Assembly (NCBI GenBank): GCA_040757085.1
Contig: JBFLXJ010000017.1
Location: 29,085 to 93,084 of the forward strand
DNA length: 64,000 bases
Reading direction: 5' to 3'
Source: Bacillota bacterium
GTDB lineage: Bacteria > Bacillota > Sulfobacillia > JACIYH01
In this document: in pieces, positions 1 through 8,432 of the stretch
How positions within the stretch are numbered: the stretch's first letter is position 1
How the letters are laid out: every line of letters begins with the position of its first letter
Notes under the pieces: generated by a model
Seen by the model: only the letters and a program-made list of their open reading frames with translations
Told to the model about the DNA's origin: nothing
The model's database searches: none
Translations under genes and position numbers: made by a program

Positions 1-2
1 CG

Positions 3-413
3 GTGGGGAACGCTGAGGCGGTGGCCGGGCTGGGTGTCATAAAGACCAATACCGACTCGGGCCAGTTTGCCGCCGTGCAGCGGGCCGGGGTGAAGGCCCT
101 CCTGGACAACCCTGATCATTTCATCGCCTCCATGAACGAGGTGTACCGCCAGCGCCGTGATCTGGTGGTGTCAACCCTGCGCGACCTGGGGTTTGACGTG
201 CGGCCGCCGCGGGGCAGTTTTTACATCTGGTTGCGCGTACCCCAGGGATACACGGATGAGGAGTTCTCCGCCCACCTGCTGGAAAAGGCGGGCGTGATGG
301 TCACTCCCGGGTCGGCGTACGGGGAAACCGGGCGTAGCTTCGTGCGTATTTCCCTCACCGTGCCCACCTCCCGCCTGGAGGAGGCCATGGGGCGCCTGCG
401 GAACAGCCTCTGA
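3..413 (+). CDS. dapL: LL-diaminopimelate aminotransferase, C-terminal part (partial)
   Basis: PLP-dependent class I/II aminotransferase that makes LL-diaminopimelate for lysine and peptidoglycan in the one-step DapL route. Only the last 136 codons are present; the reading frame is open to the window edge, so the gene continues upstream. The visible part matches the DapL small domain: the segment KTNTDSGQFAAVQRAG corresponds to the K-(S/T)N-x-DSG-x-(F)-x-A-(I/V)Q stretch, then PRGSFYIWLRVPQGYT and GVMVTPGSAYGETG with the carboxylate-binding region (SFVRISLT). Related aminotransferases such as AspC/PatA share this fold, so the substrate is inferred from the DapL-like segments. yicC follows after 11 bases. 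Confidence 0.8.
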   Translation: MGNAEAVAGLGVIKTNTDSGQFAAVQRAGVKALLDNPDHFIASMNEVYRQRRDLVVSTLRDLGFDVRPPRGSFYIWLRVPQGYTDEEFSAHLLEKAGVMVTPGSAYGETGRSFVRISLTVPTSRLEEAMGRLRNSL

Positions 414-424
414 GCGAGGGGCGG

Positions 425-1432
425 ATGAACCGGGTGGGAGAGCCTGGCGTGCGCAGTATGAGCGGATACGGATGCGGGGAAGCCCAGGCGCGCGGATGGC
501 GCGTCAGGGTGGAGGTGCGCAGCCTCAACCACCGGTTCCTGGATGTGGCCGTTCGTTTCCCCCGTTTTTGCCTGGCCCTGGAGGAGCGGGTCCGGGAAGT
601 GGTGGGGCAGCGTCTGCAGCGCGGCCGGGTGGAGGTGTTCCTGACCGCCGAGCCCACGGTGGACCTGCCCCGCCAGGTGCGGGTGGACCGCGGCCTGGCC
701 AGGGCCTACCACCATGCCCTGCAGGAACTTGCCCGGGTGCTGGCCGAGGAAATGGCTCCGGCAGCGGGTGAGGTGCCCGCGCGGGACGGCGCGACAATAA
801 TGGGTGAGCCGTCCGTACGGCAGGAGCGGGCCGTGATGGGCTGGTCGGCCGGTACCGGCCGGCCGGGGCCGGGAGAGTTGGTCTGGATCGCCCAGTTGCC
901 GGGTGTGATGGAGCCCGCCGAAGCCCAGGTGGATGTGGAGGGGGTGTGGGCGGCTGCCCTCCCCGCCCTGGAGCAGGCCCTGGCTGCGGTGGAGGAAATG
1001 CGGGCCGCCGAGGGGGAGCGCCTGGGGACGGACATGGGCGCCAGGATAGCGCGGTTGCGGGAACTGGTGGCTCAGGTCCGGGCGCGAGCACCCCACCTGG
1101 AAGAGGAGTACCGGCAACGGCTGGTCAGGCGCCTCGGGGAACTGGCACCCCTGGTGGAACCGGCCCGGCTGGTGGCGGAGGTGGCTCTCCACGCCGAAAA
1201 GGTGAGCATCCACGAAGAACTGGTACGGCTATCGTCCCATCTGGAGGAGATGGGGCGCCTGCTGGCCGGAGACGAACCCGTCGGCCGGCGCCTGGACTTC
1301 CTGTTGCAGGAGGCGTTCCGGGAGGCCACCACCATGGCGGCCAAGGCCCAGGACGCTGCCGTCTCTGCCCTGGTGGTCGAGATTAAGGCAGAACTTGAGA
1401 AAATGCGGGAGCAGGGACAAAATGTGGTGTAG
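425..1432 (+). CDS. yicC: YicC family endoribonuclease-like protein
   Basis: YicC-type protein (YicC_N plus DUF1732 C-terminal domain), a family with reported endoribonuclease activity in enterobacteria and usually upstream of remA/gmk in Firmicutes. The N-terminus shows [12 protein letters not shown], matching the family signature RSMTGYGR, then [13 protein letters not shown]. The C-terminus ends [13 protein letters not shown], matching the conserved KxELEKIREQxQN tail. At 335 residues it is longer than the usual about 290, from an insertion near residues 110-155. The true start may be GTG at 449, which gives the usual VRSM start; ATG 425 has a GAGGGG-like ribosome binding site. It is 26 bases upstream of remA. 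Confidence 0.88.
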   Translation: MNRVGEPGVRSMSGYGCGEAQARGWRVRVEVRSLNHRFLDVAVRFPRFCLALEERVREVVGQRLQRGRVEVFLTAEPTVDLPRQVRVDRGLARAYHHALQELARVLAEEMAPAAGEVPARDGATIMGEPSVRQERAVMGWSAGTGRPGPGELVWIAQLPGVMEPAEAQVDVEGVWAAALPALEQALAAVEEMRAAEGERLGTDMGARIARLRELVAQVRARAPHLEEEYRQRLVRRLGELAPLVEPARLVAEVALHAEKVSIHEELVRLSSHLEEMGRLLAGDEPVGRRLDFLLQEAFREATTMAAKAQDAAVSALVVEIKAELEKMREQGQNVV

Positions 1433-1458
1433 GGGCGGATGAAGCAGGGGAGGTCACC

Positions 1459-1740
1459 ATGGAAATCAAGCTCGTCAACGTGGGATTTGGTAATATAGTG
1501 TCGGCCCACCGGATCGTGGCCATCGTGAGCCCGGAATCTGCGCCCATCAAGCGGATCATCGGTGAGGCCCGCGACCGGGGCCTGCTCATCGATGCCACTT
1601 ACGGGCGGCGGACGCGGGCGGTGATCATCGCCGACTCGGGCCACGTGGTCCTGTCGGCAGTGCAGCCGGAGACGGTAGCCCACCGCGTGGGTGGTAAGGA
1701 AGCGGTTGAGGAGCCGGCGGAATCCCCGGGCAGGGAGTGA
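1459..1740 (+). CDS. remA: RemA/YlzA-like regulator (DUF370)
   Basis: Small DNA-binding regulator of the RemA family, which in Bacillus subtilis activates biofilm matrix and osmoprotection genes. The 93-residue protein starts [14 protein letters not shown] and carries the conserved SAPIKRII and [19 protein letters not shown] segments; family length is about 87-95. An AGGGGAGGT ribosome binding site lies just before the ATG. It sits between yicC and gmk, the normal place in Firmicutes, and its 3' end is close to the gmk start (10 bases). The last about 15 residues are a non-conserved tail. Target genes cannot be told from the sequence. Confidence 0.93.
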   Translation: MEIKLVNVGFGNIVSAHRIVAIVSPESAPIKRIIGEARDRGLLIDATYGRRTRAVIIADSGHVVLSAVQPETVAHRVGGKEAVEEPAESPGRE

Positions 1741-1750
1741 CGGCTCGTCC

Positions 1751-2446
1751 ATGGATACGGGACTGCTGGTGGTTCTTTCCGGGCCTTCGGGGGTAGGCAA
1801 GGGTCGGGTGAGGGAGGCCCTGAGTGCCGAGATGCCCGACCTGGTATATGCGGTATCGGCTACCACGCGGGATCCCCGGCCGGGCGAGGTGGACGGGGTC
1901 CACTATCATTTCCTGAGCGAAGAGGAATTCCGCCGTCGCCTGCAGGGGGGCGAGTTCGTGGAGTGGGCCAACGTGTATGGTCACCTCTACGGCACCCCGG
2001 GCGAGCCGGTGCGACGCTTGCTCCGGGAAGGCCGCACGGTGATCATGGAGAAGGACGTGCAGGGCGCGCGCACCCTCCGGGGTGTGTTCCCCGAGGCCGT
2101 GTTCGTGTTCCTGCTACCCCCGTCGGTGGAAGAACTGTGGCGGCGCCAGGAAGGGCGGGCGACGGAGACGGAGGAGAGCCTGGCACGGCGCCGACATGCG
2201 GCTGCGGCGGAACTGGCCGAGGTGGAGTGGTATGATTATGCGGTGGTGAATGACGATCTGGACCGGGCGGTCGCCGCCGTCAGGGCCATCATCACCGCCG
2301 AAAGATGCAGGGTGAGGCGGGTACTCCCCCGCCTGAATCTCCCCTGGTTGCCGGAGAGCCCCCGCGGTGAAGGGGCCGGCAGCCGGGGATGCGGCGCAGG
2401 GCTGCGCCACTGTCCTATACGAGTCAGTGGGTTGAAGGAGAGGTGA
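1751..2446 (+). CDS. gmk: guanylate kinase
   Basis: Phosphorylates GMP to GDP with ATP in the cytoplasm. The ATG at 1751 is chosen because MDTGLLVVLSGPSG fits the family N-terminus; the longer frame from 1691 overlaps remA. The P-loop reads GPSGVGKGRV, with Arg where relatives have Thr, and the GMP-binding part SATTRDPRPGEVDGVHYHF is intact. MEKDVQGA replaces the usual LEIDVQGA. The C-terminal lid region (YDYAVVNDDLDRAV) is normal, but about 45 extra residues, rich in Arg/Gly/Pro, follow the usual end, giving 231 residues against about 205. Enzyme identity is firm; the P-loop change is odd but probably tolerated. Confidence 0.93.
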   Translation: MDTGLLVVLSGPSGVGKGRVREALSAEMPDLVYAVSATTRDPRPGEVDGVHYHFLSEEEFRRRLQGGEFVEWANVYGHLYGTPGEPVRRLLREGRTVIMEKDVQGARTLRGVFPEAVFVFLLPPSVEELWRRQEGRATETEESLARRRHAAAAELAEVEWYDYAVVNDDLDRAVAAVRAIITAERCRVRRVLPRLNLPWLPESPRGEGAGSRGCGAGLRHCPIRVSGLKER

Positions 2447-2450
2447 GGCC

Positions 2451-2663
2451 GTGAACCTGGTCGATCTGCCCCTCGAGCAACTGCTTCCCTACGTGGACGC
2501 CAAGTACACCCTGGTATCGCTGGCGGCCAAGAGGGCGCGGGAACTGCTGGAAGGGCATCCTCCCCTGCTGGTGAGTCGTTCCAGCAAGCCGGTCACAGTA
2601 GCCCTGGAGGAAATAGCGAGCGGGCTCATCACCTACCGGCGCGAGGTTGCGCGGATGAAGTAG
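2451..2663 (+). CDS. rpoZ: RNA polymerase omega subunit
   Basis: Small subunit that helps assemble and stabilise the core RNA polymerase around beta-prime. It has 70 residues, with a GTG start four bases after gmk and an AAGGAGAGG ribosome binding site. Conserved features seen are the YVDAKYTLVSLAAKRAREL helix (family pattern Y-x-L-V-x-x-A-x-x-R-A-R-x-L), SSKPVTVALEEIASGLI and the following YRR. gmk-rpoZ-coaBC is the standard Firmicute order, which supports the call despite the small size. Confidence 0.92.
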   Translation: MNLVDLPLEQLLPYVDAKYTLVSLAAKRARELLEGHPPLLVSRSSKPVTVALEEIASGLITYRREVARMK

Positions 2664-2688
2664 GTGGGCCGCCGCGGGAGGGGGGCGA

Positions 2689-4125
2689 ATGGTGGTGTCC
2701 CCTGAGGAACTCAGGACAGGCGAGCCTGGAGGTGAGGAGTCCCGCAGGGAAGCCGGCAGCGGCACGGCCAGAGGGGCGGCGTCCCCGCAGCCGGCCCTGG
2801 CGGGGAAGGTGGTGGTGGTGGGCATCACCGGCGGGATCGCCGCCTACAAGGCGGTAGAGGTGGTGAGCCGTCTCCGCCAGCTGGGTGCGGACGTGCACGT
2901 GGTGATGACCCGCGCCGCCACCAGGTTCGTGACGCCCCTCACCCTCCAGACGATCTCCGGGAACCCGGTGGTCACCCGCCTGTTTTCCCGGGTGACCCGC
3001 TGGAACGTGGAGCACGTGGCGCTGGCGGAGCGGGCGGATCTCTTGCTGGTGGTTCCCGCCACCGCCAACGTGGTGGGGAAGGTGGCGGCCGGTATCGCCG
3101 ATGACTTCCTGACTACCACCATCATGGCCTGCCGGGCCCCCGTGGTCTTCTGCCCTTCAATGAATTTTCGCATGTACGAGAATCCCGTGTTTCAGGGCAA
3201 CATGGCCCGGCTCAAGGAGCTGGGGTACCATTTCATACCCCCCGAGACGGGGTGGCTGGCCGAGGGGACGGTGGGGGTGGGCAGGCTGCCCCAGCCTGCC
3301 CGCATCGTGGAGCGGGTGGTGGCAATGCTTGCTGCGCCGGCGTGCCGGCTCGCTAGCGCTGGAGCGGCCATCCCAAGGGCGGACGAACCTGCGCGGGAGT
3401 CCGGGTCGGTCAGAGCGGCGGAGCCCGCCGGGGACGTCGGGGCTGTGGGTGTGCCGGCGGGCGACCTGGCAGGACGGCGGGTGCTGGTCACGGCCGGTCC
3501 CACCCGGGAGATGATCGATCCCGTGCGGTTCATATCCAACCCCTCATCGGGGAAGATGGGGTATGCCCTCGCCCGCGCCGCGCGGGCCCGGGGTGCCGGT
3601 GTGGTGCTGGTGTCGGGCCCCGTGGAGCTGCCACCGCCGGAGGGAGTAGATCTGGTGCGCGTTACCTCTGCCGAGGAGATGTACCACGCGGTCATGGAGA
3701 GGCTGCCGGGCGTTCACCTGGTGCTCAAGGCGGCAGCGGTGGGCGACTGGCGTCCCCGCCGGGTGTACCCGTGCAAAGTGAAGAAGGAGGATAAGGCGGG
3801 CTGGTTGCTGGAACTCGAGCCCACCCCTGACATCCTGGCGGAAGTGGGCAGGCGGAAAGGGAACACGGTGGTGGTGGGGTTCGCCGCCGAGACGGACGAC
3901 ATCGACCGCCACGCCCGGGAGAAGATCGCGCGCAAGAACCTGGATTTACTCGTGGTGAACGACGTGAGCCGGCCCGGGATGGGTTTTGCCAGCGACGACA
4001 ATAAGGTGACGTTGTACTGGCCCGACGGGACCACCGAAGATCTTCCCCTGATGAGCAAGGAGGAACTGGCTCATCGCATCCTCGACCGTGTTGTCCCCCT
4101 CCTGGAATCACGCCGCGGTGAGTGA
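2689..4125 (+). CDS. coaBC: bifunctional phosphopantothenoylcysteine decarboxylase / phosphopantothenate-cysteine ligase
   Basis: Two-domain Dfp/CoaBC enzyme for steps two and three of coenzyme A synthesis. A non-conserved lead of about 40 residues precedes the flavoprotein CoaC domain (about 42-215: GGIAAYKAVEV, the active-site His segment NVEHVALAERADLL, ATANVVGKVAAGIADD, PSMNFRM). CoaB follows from about residue 262 (TAGPTREMIDPVRFISNPSSGKMG, KAAAVGDWRP, NDVSRPGMGFASDDN). The loop that normally holds the catalytic Cys (LACG) reads LAEG, with Glu at residue 192, so decarboxylase chemistry may be altered. A low-complexity insert of about 45 residues joins the domains. It overlaps the start of priA by 8 bases if priA starts at GTG 4118. 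Confidence 0.94.
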   Translation: MVVSPEELRTGEPGGEESRREAGSGTARGAASPQPALAGKVVVVGITGGIAAYKAVEVVSRLRQLGADVHVVMTRAATRFVTPLTLQTISGNPVVTRLFSRVTRWNVEHVALAERADLLLVVPATANVVGKVAAGIADDFLTTTIMACRAPVVFCPSMNFRMYENPVFQGNMARLKELGYHFIPPETGWLAEGTVGVGRLPQPARIVERVVAMLAAPACRLASAGAAIPRADEPARESGSVRAAEPAGDVGAVGVPAGDLAGRRVLVTAGPTREMIDPVRFISNPSSGKMGYALARAARARGAGVVLVSGPVELPPPEGVDLVRVTSAEEMYHAVMERLPGVHLVLKAAAVGDWRPRRVYPCKVKKEDKAGWLLELEPTPDILAEVGRRKGNTVVVGFAAETDDIDRHAREKIARKNLDLLVVNDVSRPGMGFASDDNKVTLYWPDGTTEDLPLMSKEELAHRILDRVVPLLESRRGE

Positions 4126-6310
4126 ATTGGACGAAGGGGATTACGTCGAAGTTGTCCTGGACGACGCCCCCCCGCGGGCGGGCGGGATGTGGACTTACCT
4201 GGTCCCGCCCTGCCTGAAGGGATGCCTGGCAGTGGGGCAGCGGGTGGAGGTGCCGTTCGGGGGCCGGGTTATGGAAGGCACCGTGGTGGGACCGGGCCGG
4301 CCTCCGCACCGGGCGGAAGTCCGCCCTGTGCTGGGCCTTGTTCCCGGCCGGGTGGCTTTACCCCCGGAACTGGTGAGCCTGGCCCTGGCCCTGGCGGGAC
4401 TGTACATGTGCCCGCCGGCAGCGGGACTGCGGGCCGTATCTCCTCCCGCCCTCCGGGTTGAGGAGCGGGGGACGGTACGCCTGCTGGTTCCGGCCGGGGA
4501 ACTGCAAGTCCGGGTCGCCTCGCTTCGGTCCCAGCGGGCGAAAAAGCTGGCAGGGATCCTCCTGACCGCGCCGCGCCGGCGGAGTTGGCCGCTCGGGGAC
4601 CTGGAGGAGGCCTGGGAGGAAGGGCCGCGCTCGCTGCAGGAGACGCTGCGCATAATGTCCCGGCACGGACTGGTGCAGGTGGTGAGGTCGCGCCGGGGAG
4701 TTGCTGCCACCCGGGGGACCCTGCCGTCCGAGCCCGCGCCTGGCGCGGCCGCGGTGTCGTCCACCCCAGGGGCGGCGCCACGGCGCGAGGCGGCGGAGAC
4801 GGTGGTGCTCTTGGGCGGAGATGCCTACGGCCGGGCGGAGATCTACCTGGGCACGGTGGAGGAAGCCCTGTCCCGGGGCGAAGCGGCCATCGTACTGGCA
4901 CCGGAGATCGAGCAGGTGGACAGGCTGGCCCGCTGGTGGGGTGCTCGGCTGGGAGGGCGCCTGGCGGTGCTCCACGCCGGGCTCACCCCCGCCCGCAGAC
5001 AGGCGGCCTGGTTATCCCTCGTCCGGGGTGGGGCACGGGTGGCCCTGGGCACCCGGTCGGCGGTTTTTGCTCCCGTTTCGACCCCCGCTCTGGTGGTCGT
5101 GGAAAGGGAGCACGACGACGCCTATAAACAGGAGGAAATGCCCCGTTACCACGCCGCCCGGGTAGCCATGATGCGCCCCGTGGGCCAGGTGGTGCTGGGG
5201 AGTAGCACGCCCCGGCTGGAGACTTTCTTCCGGGCCGAACGGGGGGAGTACCGCCTGCGGGAGTTGCCCCGCCCGCCGCTGCCCCCGGTGACGGTGGTGG
5301 ACCTGCGGTCGGCGGCAGGTCGTCCCCCGCGGGGTAACCTGAGCGGCCCCATGAGGGCCGCCCTGGCCCGCGTGGTGGCCCGGAGGGAGAGGGCGGTGCT
5401 GTTTCTCAACCGCCGGGGATATGCGGGGGCCGTGGCCTGCCGGGAGTGCGGCCAGGCCCTGGGATGTCCGCGCTGCCGGGTTTCCCTGGTGTATCACCGC
5501 CGTGGATTGATGTACTGTCACCTGTGCGGCTTTTCCCGTCCCGTGCCCGACTTCTGCCCCTTTTGCGGAGGGCGGGGGCTGGGCCTGTTCGGGGTGGGGA
5601 CCCAGAAGGTGGAGCAGGAAGTGGAGCGCTTTTTGCCGGGGACGCCCGTCTTCCGCCTGGATGCGGACGCGGCATCCCGTCCCCAAGAAGTGGAGGCCGT
5701 GTGGAAAGCGTTTCTTGCCCATCGCCCGGCCGTGCTCGTGGGCACCCGGATGGTGGCCGGGGGAGCGGAATTCCCCGATCTGGGCCTGGTGGGGGTGGTC
5801 AACGCCGACGTGGGGTTGCACCTGCCTGACTTCCGGGCGGCGGAGCGGACCTTCTCCGTCCTGTATGACCTGGCGGAGATGGCGGTCGATTGGGGCGGTG
5901 AAGTGATCGTGCAGACGTATCATCCCGATCATCACGTGATCCGGGCAGCGCGGGCCCACGACTACAGGGATTTCTACCGGGAAGAGATCTGCCTGCGCGA
6001 GGAACTCGGGTACCCGCCCTTTTCCCACCTGGTACGGGTGATATGCGCGGCTCCGGCAGAGCAGGAGGCCCGGCGGGCGGTGGAGGACATCTGCCGGCAC
6101 CTGCCCCCCGCCCCGGGGGTGGAGGTGCTGGGGCCCGCGCCAGCGCCGCTCTCGCCGTTGAAGGGCATGTTCCGCTGGGTGGTGGTCTTGAAGAGCCGGG
6201 AGCCTCAGGGCGCCCATGCTCCCCTGGAGGATGCGCTGGGGCGGGCCCGGGTCGAGGGACGCCGGGGGGTGCGGCTTACCGTGGACGTGGATCCTTATGA
6301 TATGCTTTAA
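4118..6310 (+). CDS. priA: PriA-like primosomal protein N' with degenerate ATPase motifs
   Basis: Replication-restart protein of the PriA family, length 730. The N-terminal 3'-DNA-binding domain (YVEVVLD...WTYLVPP...GQRVEVPFGGR) and the zinc region with eight cysteines (about residues 440-486: CxxC-x5-CxxC ... CxxC-x7-CxxC) are intact, as are LNRRGYAG and LPDFRAAERTF. All nucleotide-hydrolysis motifs are lost. The P-loop position reads GGDAYGRAEIYL instead of GxTGSGKTEVY. DEEH reads EREH. The motif V segment has MVAGGAEFP for MxxKGHDFP. Motif VI reads LAEMAVD instead of VAGRAGR. It probably binds forked DNA and loads partners without helicase activity, as proposed for the actinobacterial PriA group. 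GTG 4118 is preferred over GTG 4088, which lies deeper in coaBC. Confidence 0.9.
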   Translation: MSELDEGDYVEVVLDDAPPRAGGMWTYLVPPCLKGCLAVGQRVEVPFGGRVMEGTVVGPGRPPHRAEVRPVLGLVPGRVALPPELVSLALALAGLYMCPPAAGLRAVSPPALRVEERGTVRLLVPAGELQVRVASLRSQRAKKLAGILLTAPRRRSWPLGDLEEAWEEGPRSLQETLRIMSRHGLVQVVRSRRGVAATRGTLPSEPAPGAAAVSSTPGAAPRREAAETVVLLGGDAYGRAEIYLGTVEEALSRGEAAIVLAPEIEQVDRLARWWGARLGGRLAVLHAGLTPARRQAAWLSLVRGGARVALGTRSAVFAPVSTPALVVVEREHDDAYKQEEMPRYHAARVAMMRPVGQVVLGSSTPRLETFFRAERGEYRLRELPRPPLPPVTVVDLRSAAGRPPRGNLSGPMRAALARVVARRERAVLFLNRRGYAGAVACRECGQALGCPRCRVSLVYHRRGLMYCHLCGFSRPVPDFCPFCGGRGLGLFGVGTQKVEQEVERFLPGTPVFRLDADAASRPQEVEAVWKAFLAHRPAVLVGTRMVAGGAEFPDLGLVGVVNADVGLHLPDFRAAERTFSVLYDLAEMAVDWGGEVIVQTYHPDHHVIRAARAHDYRDFYREEICLREELGYPPFSHLVRVICAAPAEQEARRAVEDICRHLPPAPGVEVLGPAPAPLSPLKGMFRWVVVLKSREPQGAHAPLEDALGRARVEGRRGVRLTVDVDPYDML

Positions 6311-6330
6311 GGGGGTGGAGGCGGGGCCGT

Positions 6331-7731
6331 ATGGCATCCGGAGAGATAAGGTGTGATCCTGATCCCGTGTTACGAAAGGTGGCCAAACCCGTGCGGCGGG
6401 TGAACCGCCAGGTGCGGGATCTCCTGGACGATATGCTGGTGGCAATGCGCCGGGCGCGGGGGGTGGGGCTGGCGGCGCCCCAGGTGGGTATCTCCCGGCG
6501 GGTAATCGTGGTGGACGTGGGCGACGGGCCCATCGAACTCATCAATCCCGAGATTGTCCACGCCGAGGGCAGCGAGACAGCGGTGGAGGGGTGCCTGTCC
6601 GTGCCAGGGCTGGTGGGGGAAGTGCCCCGCTATGAGAAGATCACTGTGAGCGGGCTCGACCGGCACGGCCGCCAGATCTGGGTGGAAGCGGAGGGGCTCC
6701 TGGCCCGGGCCATGCAGCACGAGATCGACCACCTGAACGGTATCCTCTTCGTGGATCGGGCCGTGGAGGTGCGCGAGGTAATGCCGGCGCCCCGGGTAGT
6801 ATTCCTGGGGACGGGGGAGTTTGCCCTGCCCACTCTGGAGGCGCTGCAGGCAGAATGCGATCTGGTGGCCGTGGTCACCCGTCCGGACCGGCCCCGGGGG
6901 AGGGGCCTGGTTCCGGGGGCACCCCCGGTGAAGGAAAGGGCCCGGGATCTGGGGATCGAGGTGCTGCAGCCCGCCTCCCTGGGGGCGGAGGAATTCCTGG
7001 CCGAGGTGCGGGCCCTGGAGCCGGATTACCTGGTGGTGGCCGATTTCGGCCGTATCCTTCCCGCTTCCCTTCTGGGGGTGGGCAAGGCAGTGGTCAACCT
7101 GCATCCCTCGTTGCTGCCCCGCTGGCGGGGCCCGGCGCCCATCGAGCGGGCCATCATGGCGGGTGACCGGGTGACCGGGGTGACTACCCTGTACGTCTCG
7201 GAACGGGTCGATGCGGGGGACATCATCCTCCAGAAAGAGGTACCCATATCTCCCGAAGATACCGGGGGGAGCCTGCGGGCACGGCTGGCCCGGGAGGGAG
7301 CGGAACTGGTGGTGAGCACGCTGCATCTGCTGATCAAGGGGCAGGCCCCCCGCCGGGCGCAGGACGAATCCCTGGCCACTTACGCCGCCCCCATTACGGC
7401 GGCGGACGAGGTGCTGGACTGGACCAGGCCCGCGGATGACGTGGTAAATCACGTGCGTGCCCTGGCCCCTTCACCGGGGGCACGTACCCGGTGGGCAGGA
7501 CGTCATTTAAAGGTGGGGCGGGCCCGCGTGTACACGCCCGCAGCCGCGGCGGTGGGCTCTCCTGGGCAGGTTGTGGCCCACACGGACGAGGGATTTGTGG
7601 TGGCTTGCGGCAGGGGAGCCGTAGAAGTACTGGAAGTGCAGCCGGAAGGGCGACGCTGGATGCCCGCAGCGGACTTCCTGCGGGGTTACCGCTTGCAGGT
7701 AGGAGAATTCGTGGGAAAGGAGGAGACCTGA
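6331..7731 (+). CDS. def-fmt: fused peptide deformylase / methionyl-tRNA formyltransferase
   Basis: One uninterrupted frame encodes both enzymes. Residues 1-150 are a complete type 1 peptide deformylase with its three metal-site motifs GVGLAAPQVG, EGCLS and QHEIDH. Residues 151-466 are a complete methionyl-tRNA formyltransferase: RVVFLGTGEFALPTLEAL start, NLHPSLLPRWRGPAPI with catalytic Asn and His, DAGDI, and the C-terminal OB domain. Only about 10 residues (VEVREVMPAP) lie between the two normal domains. Fmt formylates initiator Met-tRNA and Def removes the formyl group from new proteins. An in-frame ATG at 6781, preceded by GAGGT-like bases, could also give free Fmt by internal initiation. 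The start at ATG 6331 follows a GGGGGTGGAGG-like site. Confidence 0.93.
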   Translation: MASGEIRCDPDPVLRKVAKPVRRVNRQVRDLLDDMLVAMRRARGVGLAAPQVGISRRVIVVDVGDGPIELINPEIVHAEGSETAVEGCLSVPGLVGEVPRYEKITVSGLDRHGRQIWVEAEGLLARAMQHEIDHLNGILFVDRAVEVREVMPAPRVVFLGTGEFALPTLEALQAECDLVAVVTRPDRPRGRGLVPGAPPVKERARDLGIEVLQPASLGAEEFLAEVRALEPDYLVVADFGRILPASLLGVGKAVVNLHPSLLPRWRGPAPIERAIMAGDRVTGVTTLYVSERVDAGDIILQKEVPISPEDTGGSLRARLAREGAELVVSTLHLLIKGQAPRRAQDESLATYAAPITAADEVLDWTRPADDVVNHVRALAPSPGARTRWAGRHLKVGRARVYTPAAAAVGSPGQVVAHTDEGFVVACGRGAVEVLEVQPEGRRWMPAADFLRGYRLQVGEFVGKEET

Positions 7732-7732
7732 T

Positions 7733-8431
7733 TTGTACTGGGGATACGGTGTGGACGCCGGCCTCTTGCTGTTCGTGCTGCCCGCGTTTATCTTTTCCCT
7801 CTATGCTCAGGCGCGGGTGACCGCCACCGCCCAGCAGTTTTCCCGGGTGATGGCCTCCGTTGGTAAGACCGGGGCCCAGGTGGCGGAGGAACTGCTCTGG
7901 CGGGCGGGAATAAGGGACGTGCGGGTGACCAGGACCCCGGGGGTGCTCAGCGACCACTACGATCCCCGCCAGCGCGTCCTGCGCCTTTCCCCCGCCGTGC
8001 ACGACGGCTTTTCCATCACTGCCCTGGGGGTGGCCGCCCACGAGGTGGGCCATGCCATCCAGCACGCGGTGGGTTACGGTCCCCTGGCCCTGCGCAACCG
8101 CCTGGTGCCGGTGGTGAGCTTCAGTTCCCAGGCCGCCATCCCCCTGTTCTTCGTGGGGCTCATCGTGGGATCGGGATCCCTCATGAACCTGGGGCTGATC
8201 CTGTTCCTGGGTGCGGTGGTGTTCACCGCCATCACCCTCCCCGTGGAGTACAACGCCAGCTCCCGCGCCCTGGCCGAGTTGGAGGTAGGGGGATATCTGC
8301 GCACGGAGCGAGAAGTGCGGGGTGCCCGGGCGGTGCTGAACGCCGCCGCCCTCACCTACGTGGCGGCCCTGGCGATGGCGGTGGCCCAGCTGCTGCGCAT
8401 GTTCATGCTGGCCCGCAGCCGGGAGGACTGA
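7733..8431 (+). CDS. membrane zinc metallopeptidase, YugP family
   Basis: Putative membrane neutral zinc metallopeptidase (Zn_peptidase_2 / YugP). The 232-residue protein has an N-terminal hydrophobic segment (about 8-25), the zinc motif HEVGH in VAAHEVGHAIQHA (about residue 103), two further membrane segments at about 130-180 and a last one near the C-terminus. The segment LSDHYDPRQRVLRLSPAVHDG is typical of the family. It starts at TTG 7733 right after the fmt stop, with AAAGGAGG upstream, so it is co-translated with def-fmt. rsmB follows after one base. The physiological substrate is unknown. Confidence 0.88.
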   Translation: MYWGYGVDAGLLLFVLPAFIFSLYAQARVTATAQQFSRVMASVGKTGAQVAEELLWRAGIRDVRVTRTPGVLSDHYDPRQRVLRLSPAVHDGFSITALGVAAHEVGHAIQHAVGYGPLALRNRLVPVVSFSSQAAIPLFFVGLIVGSGSLMNLGLILFLGAVVFTAITLPVEYNASSRALAELEVGGYLRTEREVRGARAVLNAAALTYVAALAMAVAQLLRMFMLARSRED

Positions 8432-8432
8432 G

